Source: Paeniglutamicibacter psychrophenolicus
Lineage (GTDB): Bacteria; Actinomycetota; Actinomycetes; Actinomycetales; Micrococcaceae
Reading direction: 5' to 3'
NCBI RefSeq assembly: GCF_017876575.1
Contig: NZ_JAGIOE010000001.1
Span: 2,604,001-2,668,000, forward strand
DNA: 64,000 nucleotides
Made by a program: the position numbers and the translations under genes
Notes under the pieces: generated by a model
The model's input: only the letters and a program-made list of their open reading frames with translations
Database searches by the model: none
What the model was told of the DNA's origin: nothing
In this document: positions 17,407 through 26,426 of the stretch, in pieces
How positions within the stretch are numbered: the first letter of the stretch is position 1
How the letters are laid out: each line of letters starts with the position of its first letter

Positions 17407-19242
17407 ATGAAAAGCCCATCTCTTTGGCATGATGTAGTGGTGACTACTAGTAATGGCTCTGGACCCGAAGGTTCGCCACACCTCTCTGCCGTTCCAGCAG
17501 ACATGGAAGCCATCAATCTGCTCACCGAGGTCCGAGCCGAACTTTCGGGCAACATCCTTCCCCTGGACATTGCGGGTATTGCCCAGATCCGCGAGAACGC
17601 CCGCACCGCGGTGGAGCAGCTCGACGACTACATCCTGCCGCGCTACCGCAGCCTGGATGCTCCGCTGCTCGCCGTTGTCGGCGGATCCACCGGCGCAGGA
17701 AAGTCCACGCTCGTCAACGCGCTTGTGGGCCACCCGGTGACCCGCGCCGGCGCGATCCGGCCAACGACACGCCAGCCCATCCTTTTGCACCACGAGCTGG
17801 ATCGCCCCTGGCTGGAAAACGACAGGATCCTTCCAGGCCTGCGCCGCATCACCGGAACCGCTGTTGGCCGCAACCAATCGATTCCGGCGAGCCAAGCCGG
17901 TGCCACCCCGGATGCCGCCCTGACCGATTCAATCATCCTGCTCCAAGACGATGCCGTACAGCGCGGTCTGGCGATCCTTGATGCCCCGGACGTGGACTCC
18001 ATCTCGGATGAAAACCGCCGCCTCGCCGGCCAGCTGCTGGCCGCGGCAGACCTATGGATCTTTGTCACCACCGCCAACCGGTACGCGGACGCCGTTCCCT
18101 GGAAGTTGCTATCGGAGGCTGCTGGCCGCAACATCACCGTCGCCGTGGTCCTGGATCGGGTCCCGGCCGGAGTCGAGGACGAGATTTCAAATGACCTGCG
18201 TGGCATGCTCCAGCGAGAAGGGCTGGGCGGGGCCGAGCTCTTTGTGGTTCCAGAGCGCGAACTGGACGAGATGGACATGCTGCCGGGTATCGCCGTTGCG
18301 CCACTGAAGACGTGGCTGGGCGAACTGGCGGACACCAGCGAATCGCGCGCCGCCATAGCCCGCCAGACCCTTGCCGGGGTCCTCGGCCAGCTTGCCGATC
18401 GTGGGGACGTCATTGCCGTGGCCATGGGGGAGCAGGAAGCAAGCGGCAGCAGGCTGGCCCAATACGCGGATGAAGCCTTTGCCCAGGCCCACGCCGGAAT
18501 CCTGGCCAGCGTTCAAGACGGAACCTTGCTGCGCGGCGAGGTCCTGGCGCGCTGGCAAGACTTTGTGGGAACCGGTGAATTCTTCCGATCACTCGAGTCA
18601 GGGATCGGCAGGTTGAGGGATCGGATCGGTGCCTTCTTCACCGGCAAGCCCAAGCCCGTCGACAACGTCGAGGCCGCCATCGAAAGCGGCCTGCATGCCG
18701 TCGTCGTCGACCAGACGGCCAAGGCGAGCGAAACCACGGAAGAACGGTGGAGAGCCGATCCTGCAGGCAAGGCCCTGGTCGGCACAGCCAATCTGGGAGC
18801 CCTCTCCGAGGGATTCTCCGACAGGGTTGCCGAGCAGGTAAGAGCCTGGCAGGGCGACCTGATGGGCATCATCCGCACCGAGGGGGCCAACAAGCGCATG
18901 ACTGCCCGCATGGTCTCCTTTGGCGTCAACGGGGTTGCCGTTGCGCTCATGGTTGTGGTCTTTGCGTCCACCGCCGGCCTGACAGGGCTGGAAGTCGGTA
19001 TTGCAGGAGGTTCGGCCGTGGTCGGGCAAAAGCTTCTCGAGGCGATTTTTGGGGAGGACGCCGTGCGCAGACTCACCAAGCGTGCCAAGGATTCCCTGGC
19101 GACCCGGTGCACCAATCTTCTCGAGACGGAAAAGGAACGTTTCCTTGTCCGCCTTCAAGGCATTCCCACCGCTGAGGACGCCAAACGAATGAAACAGAAC
19201 TCGGCGGCCATACGCCGACTGGCCCGGGAGCAGGGTGCATGA
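17407..19242 (+). CDS. Dynamin-like GTPase, first of a pair
   Basis: A large GTPase of about 611 residues. The P-loop is VVGGSTGAGKSTLVNALVG, switch I is in RPTTRQPILL, and the G3 motif is in ILDAPDVDSISDENR. The Thr/Asn region is TANRYADAVPW and a G4-like element is VVLDRVPAG. The rest is helical with coiled-coil character, and near the C-terminus a hydrophobic hairpin (GVAVALMVVVFASTAGLTGLEV) suggests membrane association. It may act in membrane remodelling or stress protection, as bacterial dynamin-like proteins do, but no function is shown. ATG 17407 is chosen; starts further upstream would run through tRNA-Glu, and 17503 is also possible. The next GTPase overlaps by ATGA. Confidence 0.78.
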   Translation: MKSPSLWHDVVVTTSNGSGPEGSPHLSAVPADMEAINLLTEVRAELSGNILPLDIAGIAQIRENARTAVEQLDDYILPRYRSLDAPLLAVVGGSTGAGKSTLVNALVGHPVTRAGAIRPTTRQPILLHHELDRPWLENDRILPGLRRITGTAVGRNQSIPASQAGATPDAALTDSIILLQDDAVQRGLAILDAPDVDSISDENRRLAGQLLAAADLWIFVTTANRYADAVPWKLLSEAAGRNITVAVVLDRVPAGVEDEISNDLRGMLQREGLGGAELFVVPERELDEMDMLPGIAVAPLKTWLGELADTSESRAAIARQTLAGVLGQLADRGDVIAVAMGEQEASGSRLAQYADEAFAQAHAGILASVQDGTLLRGEVLARWQDFVGTGEFFRSLESGIGRLRDRIGAFFTGKPKPVDNVEAAIESGLHAVVVDQTAKASETTEERWRADPAGKALVGTANLGALSEGFSDRVAEQVRAWQGDLMGIIRTEGANKRMTARMVSFGVNGVAVALMVVVFASTAGLTGLEVGIAGGSAVVGQKLLEAIFGEDAVRRLTKRAKDSLATRCTNLLETEKERFLVRLQGIPTAEDAKRMKQNSAAIRRLAREQGA

Positions 19243-20879
19243 GCCGTCGCCGTCAAACCACGACCACCAGCCCGCTCGAGCTTCGACTTGAAGCCTTGAA
19301 GGAAGCCACAGAGTTGGGAACCGACCGCATCGAACCTGCGGTGAGTGAAGCTTCCTGGAAGATGCTCGAACGAGCATCAACGCGCAGGACGCTTTCCGCT
19401 GAACACACCGTGGTGGGATTCTTTGGAGCCACCGGCAGCGGAAAGTCATCATTGTTCAATGCCGTTGCCGGACAGGACCTCGCGAGGGCGGCAGCAACCA
19501 GGCCAACCACAAGTCAGCCACTGGCCGGGATCTGGGGCCGCGCCGGTTCCGATCCACTGCTTGATTGGTTGGGTGTCCAAGAACGCCATGTACTTGACGC
19601 GCCATTGCGCCTGGAAAAGAAGGGAATCTTTGGATCGGAAAAAGAAGCCAGCGGGCTGATCCTCCTTGACCTGCCGGACTTCGACTCCACGGTCGCAGCA
19701 AACCGCGAGATTGCCACCAAGCTTGCTGGGCAGGTCGACGTGTTGATTTGGGTCCTTGATCCGCAAAAATACGCGGATGCTGCAGTGCACCACGACTTTA
19801 TCCGACCGCTGGCAACCCACGGTTCGGTCACCCTGGTAGTCCTTAACCAGATCGACAAGCTCAGGGACAATGAGCGTCAACCGGTGATGGATTCCTTGCG
19901 CTCGATACTCTTGGCAGACGGCTTGGCCAACCCTCGGCTACTGGGGGTCTCGGCGCTGACCGGCGAAGGCCTGGACCCATTGCGCCAGGAAATTGCCCGA
20001 GTGGTCACTGAACGCGGTGCCACAACACGCAGGCTAACCGCCGATGTGGCAAGCATCGCCGAGCGGATGGGCGAAGGCTCTTCCATGGAAGAACTTGAGC
20101 TTCCCTCGGAGCCCGCGAAGAAGGCGCTCACAGGTGAGCTGGCAGCAGCAGCCAGTGTCGGCACCGTGGTGGATGCCGTGCGAAGCTCCTATCGCCTTGA
20201 CGCACACAAGAAAACCGGCTGGCCGCTGACCCGGTGGCTGGCCAAAGTTCGTCCGGATCCGCTGCGCCGGCTCAACCTGAAGAGCACGGAAGTGAACCCA
20301 AAGCTCAACCGCACCTCCTTGCCTGCCCCCGGTGCCGCACAAAAAGCACAAGCCGATTCCGCGGTCCGCCGCTATGCGGACCAGGCCAGTGAGGGTGCAC
20401 CCGAAGCCTGGCAGGGTTCAATCCGGCGTGCCGCGCGAGCGGGCCAGGAAACCCTGCCCGATGAATTGGACCAAGCCATTGCCAACACCGATATCGGCGC
20501 CACGAAGGGCGCCTGGTGGTGGCCGGTGGTCTCCGTCATCCAATGGATATCGCTTGTCACCGCCCTGGCCGGCGGCCTCTGGCTGGGGGCGTTGTTCGCT
20601 GCGCAATACTTCCAATTCTCTTTGCCCGAGGTTCCCAAGATCGAAGGGTTCCCCGTCCCCACGCTCATGGTCGTCATAGGCATATTATTGGGAATCGTCC
20701 TGGGGCTTGCCACGGGACTGGTTGCCCGGATTGGTGCGGCGGGGCGTGCCCGAAAGGCCCGAAAAGCTCTACAAGCCTCAGTCGCAAAAGTCGCGAGCCG
20801 AGCGGTCGTTGAACCAGTCGGCGCTGAAATCACCAGACACAATCTTTTTATTGGAGCCTTGGAACGTGCCAGAAACTAA
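19239..20879 (+). CDS. Dynamin-like GTPase, second of a pair
   Basis: A 546-residue GTPase, coupled to the previous gene by a 4-nt overlap. G1 is GFFGATGSGKSSLFNAVAG, switch I is RPTTSQPLAG, G3 is LLDLPDFDSTVAANR, G4 is VVLNQIDKLRDN, and SALTGEGLDPL is G5-like. The C-terminal part has two hydrophobic segments (about residues 425-455 and 470-500: WISLVTALAGGLWLGALF and MVVIGILLGIVLGLATGLVA), so it is probably a membrane protein. Bacterial dynamins often act as two different subunits made from adjacent genes, and this pair has that layout. The end overlaps thiL by 14 nt. Confidence 0.8.
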   Translation: MSRRRQTTTTSPLELRLEALKEATELGTDRIEPAVSEASWKMLERASTRRTLSAEHTVVGFFGATGSGKSSLFNAVAGQDLARAAATRPTTSQPLAGIWGRAGSDPLLDWLGVQERHVLDAPLRLEKKGIFGSEKEASGLILLDLPDFDSTVAANREIATKLAGQVDVLIWVLDPQKYADAAVHHDFIRPLATHGSVTLVVLNQIDKLRDNERQPVMDSLRSILLADGLANPRLLGVSALTGEGLDPLRQEIARVVTERGATTRRLTADVASIAERMGEGSSMEELELPSEPAKKALTGELAAAASVGTVVDAVRSSYRLDAHKKTGWPLTRWLAKVRPDPLRRLNLKSTEVNPKLNRTSLPAPGAAQKAQADSAVRRYADQASEGAPEAWQGSIRRAARAGQETLPDELDQAIANTDIGATKGAWWWPVVSVIQWISLVTALAGGLWLGALFAAQYFQFSLPEVPKIEGFPVPTLMVVIGILLGIVLGLATGLVARIGAAGRARKARKALQASVAKVASRAVVEPVGAEITRHNLFIGALERARN

Positions 20880-21885
20880 TGTACTGACCGTCGGGAGCCT
20901 TGGGGAAAGCGGGCTTTTGGCAAGGATCCTGCCTCGCCTCAAAGGTGCACCCGCCCTGCTTGGACCAGGAGACGATGCCGCACTGATCTCGGCGCCGGAT
21001 GGCAAGTTCGTGATCACTGTGGACACCCTGGTGCAGAACCAGGATTTCCGGTTGCGCTGGCCCAGCGGATTTGAAAGCAGCGGCTTTGACGTTGGGTGGA
21101 AGTCGGCCGCCCAGAACCTGTCGGATGTGAATGCCATGGGGGCCTTCGCTACTTCCGCGGTGATTTCCCTGACCCTGCCGCATGACACACCGGCATCCTG
21201 GGTGGAAGAACTGGCGGAGGGATTCAGCGCGGCCGTTCGCGACCTTGGCGCCAGCCATTGTGCCATTGCCGGGGGAGACCTCGGGCGGGGGAGCGAGCTA
21301 TCCATCACGGCGGCCGTCACGGGAAGCCTTGCGACAGAAAAGCCGGTGTTGCGCAGCGGTGCAAGGCCGGGTGACGTGCTGGCGGTCAACGGTGTCTTGG
21401 GCGTTGCCGCCGCAGGCCTGGCTCTGCTTGACTCGCCGGTCTCTTACCTTGAGTGGACCGAAGCGGAGCGGGTGCTGGTCTTTGGCCAGCGTTGTCCGGC
21501 ACCGCCATTGGCTGCCGGGCCGGAAGCTGCCCGTGCCGGAGCGACCGCCATGATGGATCTCTCGGACGGTTTGCTCAAGGACGGGCGCCGGATGGCGATT
21601 GCCAGTGGCGTGGATATTGATTTCGACACCCAGGAAATGGGCCAAGACCTTGAACGCCTGGCTCCCGCTGCTGAACGCCTTCAAAGGAATCCCATGGATT
21701 GGGTGCTCGGGGGAGGAGAAGACCACGGATTGCTGGCCACGTTCCCGAGTGCGGAGGATCTGCCGCAGGGTTTTCGGGTGATAGGTATGGTCAAGAAAAG
21801 CGCCAGCGGCACCAATGGGCCCTTGGTGTGGCTTGATGGCAAGCAAACGCAATCGGCACAGGGGTTTGACCACTTCGAAGGGTGA
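20866..21885 (+). CDS. thiL: Thiamine-monophosphate kinase
   Basis: It phosphorylates thiamine monophosphate to thiamine diphosphate with ATP, the last step of cofactor synthesis. The protein has 339 residues. The PurM-like ATP-binding start is LLGPGDDAALI, followed by TVDTLVQNQDFRLRW, KSAAQNLSDVNAMGA, and GGDLGRGSELSIT; MMDLSDGLLKDGRRM and GGGEDHGLLATF complete the fold. GTG 20866 has GGAG about 9 nt upstream and lies within the last codons of the GTPase gene, so it is translationally coupled. The long open stretch upstream in the same frame is GTPase coding sequence. In many actinobacteria thiL lies instead after ddl-DUF3515. Confidence 0.92.
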   Translation: MPETNVLTVGSLGESGLLARILPRLKGAPALLGPGDDAALISAPDGKFVITVDTLVQNQDFRLRWPSGFESSGFDVGWKSAAQNLSDVNAMGAFATSAVISLTLPHDTPASWVEELAEGFSAAVRDLGASHCAIAGGDLGRGSELSITAAVTGSLATEKPVLRSGARPGDVLAVNGVLGVAAAGLALLDSPVSYLEWTEAERVLVFGQRCPAPPLAAGPEAARAGATAMMDLSDGLLKDGRRMAIASGVDIDFDTQEMGQDLERLAPAAERLQRNPMDWVLGGGEDHGLLATFPSAEDLPQGFRVIGMVKKSASGTNGPLVWLDGKQTQSAQGFDHFEG

Positions 21886-21967
21886 GCGAGCCCAGCCTCT
21901 GAATTCTCCCAATGACGGGAAAGTCCAGAAAACAAGGTGATGCCCGGCCTGCAAATGCGCGTTCTTG

Positions 21968-22687
21968 CTAATCCCCGGTCTTGCGCAAGGCCTCACTCAA
22001 GGCGTTGGCAGTCTGGACCACCACTTCCTGGTGCGCCCGGCCCGGCTGGCGGGAAAGACGTTCGATCGGCCCGGACATGGAAACCGCGGCAATGACACGA
22101 CCCGAAGGCCCACGCACTGGAGCCGAGACCGAAGCCACGCCGGGCTCACGCTCGCCGAGGCTTTGGGCCCAGCCGCGTCGCCTCACACCGGCAAGAATGG
22201 TGGGGGTGAACCGGGCACCCTGTAGCCCGTCCAAGAGACGTTCGTGGTCTTCCCACGCGAGCAGGACCTGGGCCGCCGAACCGGCCTTCATGGAAAGCTG
22301 GGTCCCCACGGGAATGGTGTCACGCAAGCCAACGGGACGTTCCGCGGAAGCCACGCACACGCGATAGTCTCCCTGCCGGCGGAACACCTGGGTGCTTTCG
22401 CCGGTGGAGTCGCGCAATTGGAGCAGCAGGGGGCCGGCCGCTGCTATCAGGCGATCCTCACCGGCGGCCGAGGCAAGCTCGACGAGGCGCCCACCCAGCA
22501 CGAACCTGCCGTGGATGTCCTTGCCCACCAACCGGTGGTGGACCAGGGCCTGTGCCAGGCGGTGCACGGTGGGCCGCGAGATCTTGGTCAGCGACACGAG
22601 CTGGGCCAGGGAGGTGGGTCCCGCCTCAAGCGCATTGAGGATAAGGGCCGCTTTGTCGATGACGCCAACGCCACTTGATGTGTCCAT
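21968..22687 (-). CDS. IclR-family transcriptional regulator (LtbR/NdgR-like)
   Basis: A 239-residue regulator divergent from leuC. The N-terminal winged helix-turn-helix is VIDKAALILNALEAGPTSLAQLVSLTKISRPTVHRLAQAL. The C-terminal effector domain includes PVGTQLSMKAGSAAQVLLAWED and GPSGRVIAAVSMSGP. In Corynebacterium and Streptomyces an IclR protein beside leuCD (LtbR, NdgR) controls leucine and other amino-acid genes; position and type match that role here. ATG 22687 is preferred; a start at 22708 would put codons over the likely operator at 22699-22720. Confidence 0.88.
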   Translation of the reverse strand: MDTSSGVGVIDKAALILNALEAGPTSLAQLVSLTKISRPTVHRLAQALVHHRLVGKDIHGRFVLGGRLVELASAAGEDRLIAAAGPLLLQLRDSTGESTQVFRRQGDYRVCVASAERPVGLRDTIPVGTQLSMKAGSAAQVLLAWEDHERLLDGLQGARFTPTILAGVRRRGWAQSLGEREPGVASVSAPVRGPSGRVIAAVSMSGPIERLSRQPGRAHQEVVVQTANALSEALRKTGD

Positions 22688-22698
22688 AGTTTGATATT

Positions 22699-22720
22699 GC
22701 AGTCTCACTATTTGAGATGC
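22699..22720. promoter_or_regulatory. Candidate IclR operator between ltbR-like gene and leuC
   Basis: GCAGTCTCACTATTTGAGATGC is an imperfect inverted repeat (GCA.TCTCA / TGAGATGC around a CTATT centre). It sits between the divergent regulator and leuC. IclR operators are short imperfect palindromes in such positions. Not tested. Confidence 0.4.
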
Positions 22721-22799
22721 AAGTCCGTGTACTGGATATTACGTGGGTGCCGATGGAACAGTTGAGACATAGGATTTTTATCAAGTGAGGGAGTCGGTC

Positions 22800-24257
22800 A
22801 TGGCCGCACACCAGGCAGCACAGACGCTGGCCGAAAAAGTATGGAATTCGCACGTGGTGCGCAAGGGAGAAGGGGCCGGCGCTGCGCGCCAGCCTGATCT
22901 GATCTATATCGACCTGCACCTGGTTCACGAGGTGACTTCCCCGCAGGCCTTTGAGGGCCTTCGCCTTGCCGGGCGCCCGCTGCGCCGACCGGATCTGACG
23001 ATCGCCACCGAGGACCACAACACCCCGACGCTTGACATCGACAAGCCGATCGCCGACCTGACCAGCCGCACGCAGATCGAGACCCTGCGCAAGAACTGCG
23101 CCGAGTTCGGTGTGCGCCTGCACTCCCTCGGTGACAAGGAACAGGGCATTGTCCACGTGGTCGGCCCGCAGCTGGGCCTGACCCAGCCTGGCATGACGGT
23201 TGTCTGTGGCGATTCCCACACCTCGACCCATGGCGCCTTCGGCGCCCTGGCCTTTGGCATCGGAACCTCCGAAGTCGAGCACGTGATGGCGACCCAGTCG
23301 TTGTCCTTGAAGCCTTTCAAGACGATGTCCATCAACGTCGAGGGAACGCTGAAGCCGGGGGTGAGCGCCAAGGACATCATCCTGGCAGTGATCGCCAAGA
23401 TCGGCACCGGCGGCGGCCAGGGCTACGTCCTGGAGTACCGCGGCTCGGCCATCCGGGCGCTTTCCATGGACGCCCGCATGACCATTTGCAACATGTCGAT
23501 CGAGGCCGGCGCCCGCGCCGGCATGATCGCACCGGATGCAACGACCTATGAATACCTCAAGGGCCGCCCGCACGCACCGCAGGGCGCCGACTGGGATTCG
23601 GCCGTGGCCGAATGGGACACGCTGGCAACCGACGAGGGCGCAGGCTTTGACGCCGAGGTGTTCCTGGATGCCGATACCTTGGAACCCTTTGTCACCTGGG
23701 GCACCAACCCGGGCCAGGGCGTCTCGCTCTCCGAGACCGTGCCGGCACCCGAAGACTTCGAGGACGAAAACGCCCGCGCGGCCTGCGAGCGTGCACTCGA
23801 GTACATGGACCTGAAGGCCGGGACGCCCATGAAGGAAATCCGGGTGGACACCGTCTTCCTTGGTTCCTGCACCAACAGCCGGATGGAAGACCTCCGCGCG
23901 GCCGCTGCGATCATCGAGGGTCGGCAAAAGGACCCCGAGATCCGCATGATTGTGGTCCCGGGTTCCGCACGGGTTCGCCTCGAGGCCGAGGCCGAGGGTT
24001 TGGACAAGATCTTCAAGGAATTTGGTGCCGAATGGCGCTTTGCAGGGTGCTCGATGTGCCTGGGCATGAACCCGGACCAGCTCGCGGAGGGGGAGCGTTG
24101 CGCGTCCACGTCCAACCGCAACTTCGAGGGTCGCCAGGGCAAGGGTGGCCGAACCCACTTGGTCTCCCCGCTTGTCGCCGCGGCCACCGCCATCCGTGGG
24201 ACCCTGTCCTCGCCGTCCGACTTGGATGCCCCTTCCGCGTCCGCAAAAGTAGCCTAA
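22800..24257 (+). CDS. leuC: 3-isopropylmalate dehydratase, large subunit
   Basis: The aconitase-family large subunit, 485 residues. With LeuD it isomerises 2-isopropylmalate to 3-isopropylmalate. It binds a [4Fe-4S] cluster: the first cysteine is in [13 protein letters not shown] and the other two are in [46 protein letters not shown] is the active-site core (given here as motif groups [18 protein letters not shown]). ATG 22800 is chosen because GAGGGAG lies just upstream; a GTG at 22785 would start inside that ribosome site. leuD follows after 9 bp. Confidence 0.95.
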   Translation: MAAHQAAQTLAEKVWNSHVVRKGEGAGAARQPDLIYIDLHLVHEVTSPQAFEGLRLAGRPLRRPDLTIATEDHNTPTLDIDKPIADLTSRTQIETLRKNCAEFGVRLHSLGDKEQGIVHVVGPQLGLTQPGMTVVCGDSHTSTHGAFGALAFGIGTSEVEHVMATQSLSLKPFKTMSINVEGTLKPGVSAKDIILAVIAKIGTGGGQGYVLEYRGSAIRALSMDARMTICNMSIEAGARAGMIAPDATTYEYLKGRPHAPQGADWDSAVAEWDTLATDEGAGFDAEVFLDADTLEPFVTWGTNPGQGVSLSETVPAPEDFEDENARAACERALEYMDLKAGTPMKEIRVDTVFLGSCTNSRMEDLRAAAAIIEGRQKDPEIRMIVVPGSARVRLEAEAEGLDKIFKEFGAEWRFAGCSMCLGMNPDQLAEGERCASTSNRNFEGRQGKGGRTHLVSPLVAAATAIRGTLSSPSDLDAPSASAKVA

Positions 24258-24266
24258 GGATTCATC

Positions 24267-24869
24267 ATGGAGAAAATCACCACCCATACCGGAATCGGCG
24301 TCCCGCTGCGCCAAAGCAATGTCGACACCGACCAGATCATTCCGGCCGTTTACCTCAAGCGGATCACCCGCACCGGGTTTGAGGACGCACTCTTTGCCGG
24401 CTGGCGCAAGGACTCTTCCTTCATCCTGAACCAGGAGCCGTTCTCCAAGGGCTCCGTCCTGGTGGCTGGCCCCGACTTCGGCACCGGATCTTCGCGTGAA
24501 CACGCGGTGTGGGCCCTGAAGGACTACGGATTCAAGGCCGTCCTTTCGTCGCGTTTCGCTGATATCTTCCGTGGAAACTCCGGCAAGCAGGGACTGGTTG
24601 CCGCCGAGGTGGCCCAGAGCGACATCGAGTTGATCTGGAAGGAAATCGAGAACCATCCGGGCACCGAGGTCACGGTCGACCTCGAGGCACGTACGGTCAC
24701 CTGCGGATCGATCATTGCCCCGTTCGCAATTGACGATTACACCCGGTGGCGCCTAATGGAGGGGCTTGATGACATCGGCCTGACCCTCCAGCATGAGGAA
24801 GAGGTCACGGCCTTCGAAGCCCAGCGTCCGGCCTTCAAGCCAACCACCCTGCCGGCACGTTACTCCTGA
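24267..24869 (+). CDS. leuD: 3-isopropylmalate dehydratase, small subunit
   Basis: A 200-residue partner of LeuC. It forms the swivelling domain that completes the active site. [22 protein letters not shown] at the start (DTDQIIPA motif) and [17 protein letters not shown] hold the substrate-binding serine and arginine. [12 protein letters not shown] matches the rest of the family. It is cotranscribed with leuC. A strong terminator lies about 120 bp after the stop, in the 209-bp gap before murA; nothing else is seen in that gap. Confidence 0.95.
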   Translation: MEKITTHTGIGVPLRQSNVDTDQIIPAVYLKRITRTGFEDALFAGWRKDSSFILNQEPFSKGSVLVAGPDFGTGSSREHAVWALKDYGFKAVLSSRFADIFRGNSGKQGLVAAEVAQSDIELIWKEIENHPGTEVTVDLEARTVTCGSIIAPFAIDDYTRWRLMEGLDDIGLTLQHEEEVTAFEAQRPAFKPTTLPARYS

Positions 24870-24989
24870 GTATTAGCTGACCGCGTAACCGGCTCTCATG
24901 TTCCGCTCATAGTCGCTGATCACCCGTGGATTACCGGGATTTCAGCAATTGTGGCGGGGGAGGACGCGACCGGCGTTACATCTTCCATG

Positions 24990-25014
24990 CAGCCCCCGGC
25001 AATGCCGGGGGCTG
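24990..25014. terminator. leuCD terminator
   Basis: A perfect 11-bp stem (CAGCCCCCGGC / GCCGGGGGCTG) with loop AAT, followed by TATGCTTGCTT. It separates leuCD from murA. Confidence 0.75.
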
Positions 25015-25078
25015 TATGCTTGCTTAGTCTTACCTTCGGTTTCGAAGGCCAAACAATTGTGGTGAGGTTCTTAAGTTC

Positions 25079-26407
25079 ATGGCGAAAGTCCTAACGATTC
25101 ATGGTGGCGTGCCACTCAAGGGAAAAGTGACCGTCAGGGGTGCCAAGAACCTGGTTCCCAAGGCCATGGTTGCGGCTCTTTTGGGGGATTCACCCTCTGT
25201 CTTGCGAAACGTCCCGGAAATCAAGGACGTTGCCGTTGTCACGAGCCTTCTGAAGATCCATGGTGTCACCGTGACCAAGGACGAGGCCACGGGCGACCTG
25301 ACCATGGATCCCAGCGGCACCAAGACCGCCACGAGCAATGAGATCGATACCCATGCCGGGGATTCCCGCATCCCGATCCTTTTCTGCGGACCCTTGCTCC
25401 ACAGCCTGGGCGAGGCACTGATCCCCAACCTTGGCGGTTGCAAGATCGGCGACCGGCCCATTGACTTCCACCTTGACGTGCTGCGCCACTTCGGTGCCGA
25501 GATCGACAAGGCCGGCCCGCTGGGCACCAGCATCCGGGCCCCGCACGGGCTGACGGGTGCCAAGATCTCCCTGCCGTACCCGAGCGTTGGCGCGACCGAA
25601 CAGGTGCTGCTGACCGCCGTGCGTGCCAAGGGCACCACCGAGGTTGAGAACGCGGCCATTGAGCCGGAGATCCTTGACTTGATTTCTTTGCTCCAGAAAA
25701 TGGGCGCAATAATCACGGTGGGCCGCGACCGGGTCATTCGCATCATCGGTGTCGAAAGCCTCAGCGGCTACAACCACAAAGCCCTGCCGGACCGCAACGA
25801 GTCCGCTTCCTGGGCCTCGGCCGCATTGGTCACCAAAGGTGACATCTACGTCGAAGGCGCGGCCCAGCGTGACCTGACCGCCTTCCTTCACACCTACCGC
25901 CAGATCGGTGGCGAGTTCGAGGTCACCGACGGCGGCATCCGATTCTTCCACCCGGGTGGGGAGCTCAAGCCCCTCATCCTTGAAACCGACGTGCACCCGG
26001 GCTTCATGACCGACTGGCAGCAGCCGCTGGTTGTGGCGCTGACCCAGGCCACCGGCGTTTCCATCATCCACGAAACCGTGTACGAAAACCGTTTCGGCTT
26101 CACCAGCGCCTTGGTGGAAATGGGTGCCCGCGTCCAGCTGCACAGCGAATGCCTCGGGGCGATCCCGTGCCGTTTCGGCCAGCGCAACTTCCAGCACTCC
26201 GCCGTGATCACCGGGCCGACCCCGCTGGTTGGCGCAGACATTGACATCCCGGACCTGCGCGGCGGATTCTCACACCTGATTGCTGCACTCGCGGCCGAAG
26301 GCACGAGCCACGTCACCGGGATCGAACTGATCAACCGCGGCTACGAAAAGTTCATGGACAAGCTCACTGACTTGGGTGCGCGCGTCGAGATGAATGAAAT
26401 CGCCTGA
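25079..26407 (+). CDS. murA: UDP-N-acetylglucosamine 1-carboxyvinyltransferase
   Basis: First committed step of peptidoglycan synthesis: it transfers enolpyruvate from PEP to UDP-GlcNAc. The protein has 442 residues. RGAKNLVPKAM near residue 20 holds the conserved Lys-Asn pair. The general-acid cysteine is about Cys121 in LGGCKIGDRPIDFHL, so fosfomycin sensitivity is expected on that criterion. PGFMTDWQQPLVVAL carries the catalytic aspartate, and YENRFGFTSALVEMGA and DLRGGFSHLIAALAAEG complete the family motifs. It is located after leuD, as in many Micrococcaceae, and heads an operon with plsC, gpsA and ddl. Confidence 0.93.
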   Translation: MAKVLTIHGGVPLKGKVTVRGAKNLVPKAMVAALLGDSPSVLRNVPEIKDVAVVTSLLKIHGVTVTKDEATGDLTMDPSGTKTATSNEIDTHAGDSRIPILFCGPLLHSLGEALIPNLGGCKIGDRPIDFHLDVLRHFGAEIDKAGPLGTSIRAPHGLTGAKISLPYPSVGATEQVLLTAVRAKGTTEVENAAIEPEILDLISLLQKMGAIITVGRDRVIRIIGVESLSGYNHKALPDRNESASWASAALVTKGDIYVEGAAQRDLTAFLHTYRQIGGEFEVTDGGIRFFHPGGELKPLILETDVHPGFMTDWQQPLVVALTQATGVSIIHETVYENRFGFTSALVEMGARVQLHSECLGAIPCRFGQRNFQHSAVITGPTPLVGADIDIPDLRGGFSHLIAALAAEGTSHVTGIELINRGYEKFMDKLTDLGARVEMNEIA

Positions 26408-26426
26408 TCCGCATAGGCTGACTTGC

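Noticed and set aside
22626-24656. 676-residue minus-strand frame over leuC and leuD
   Set aside because: leuC and leuD are certain on the other strand; the protein is low-complexity, His/Gly/Arg-rich and unlike any family.
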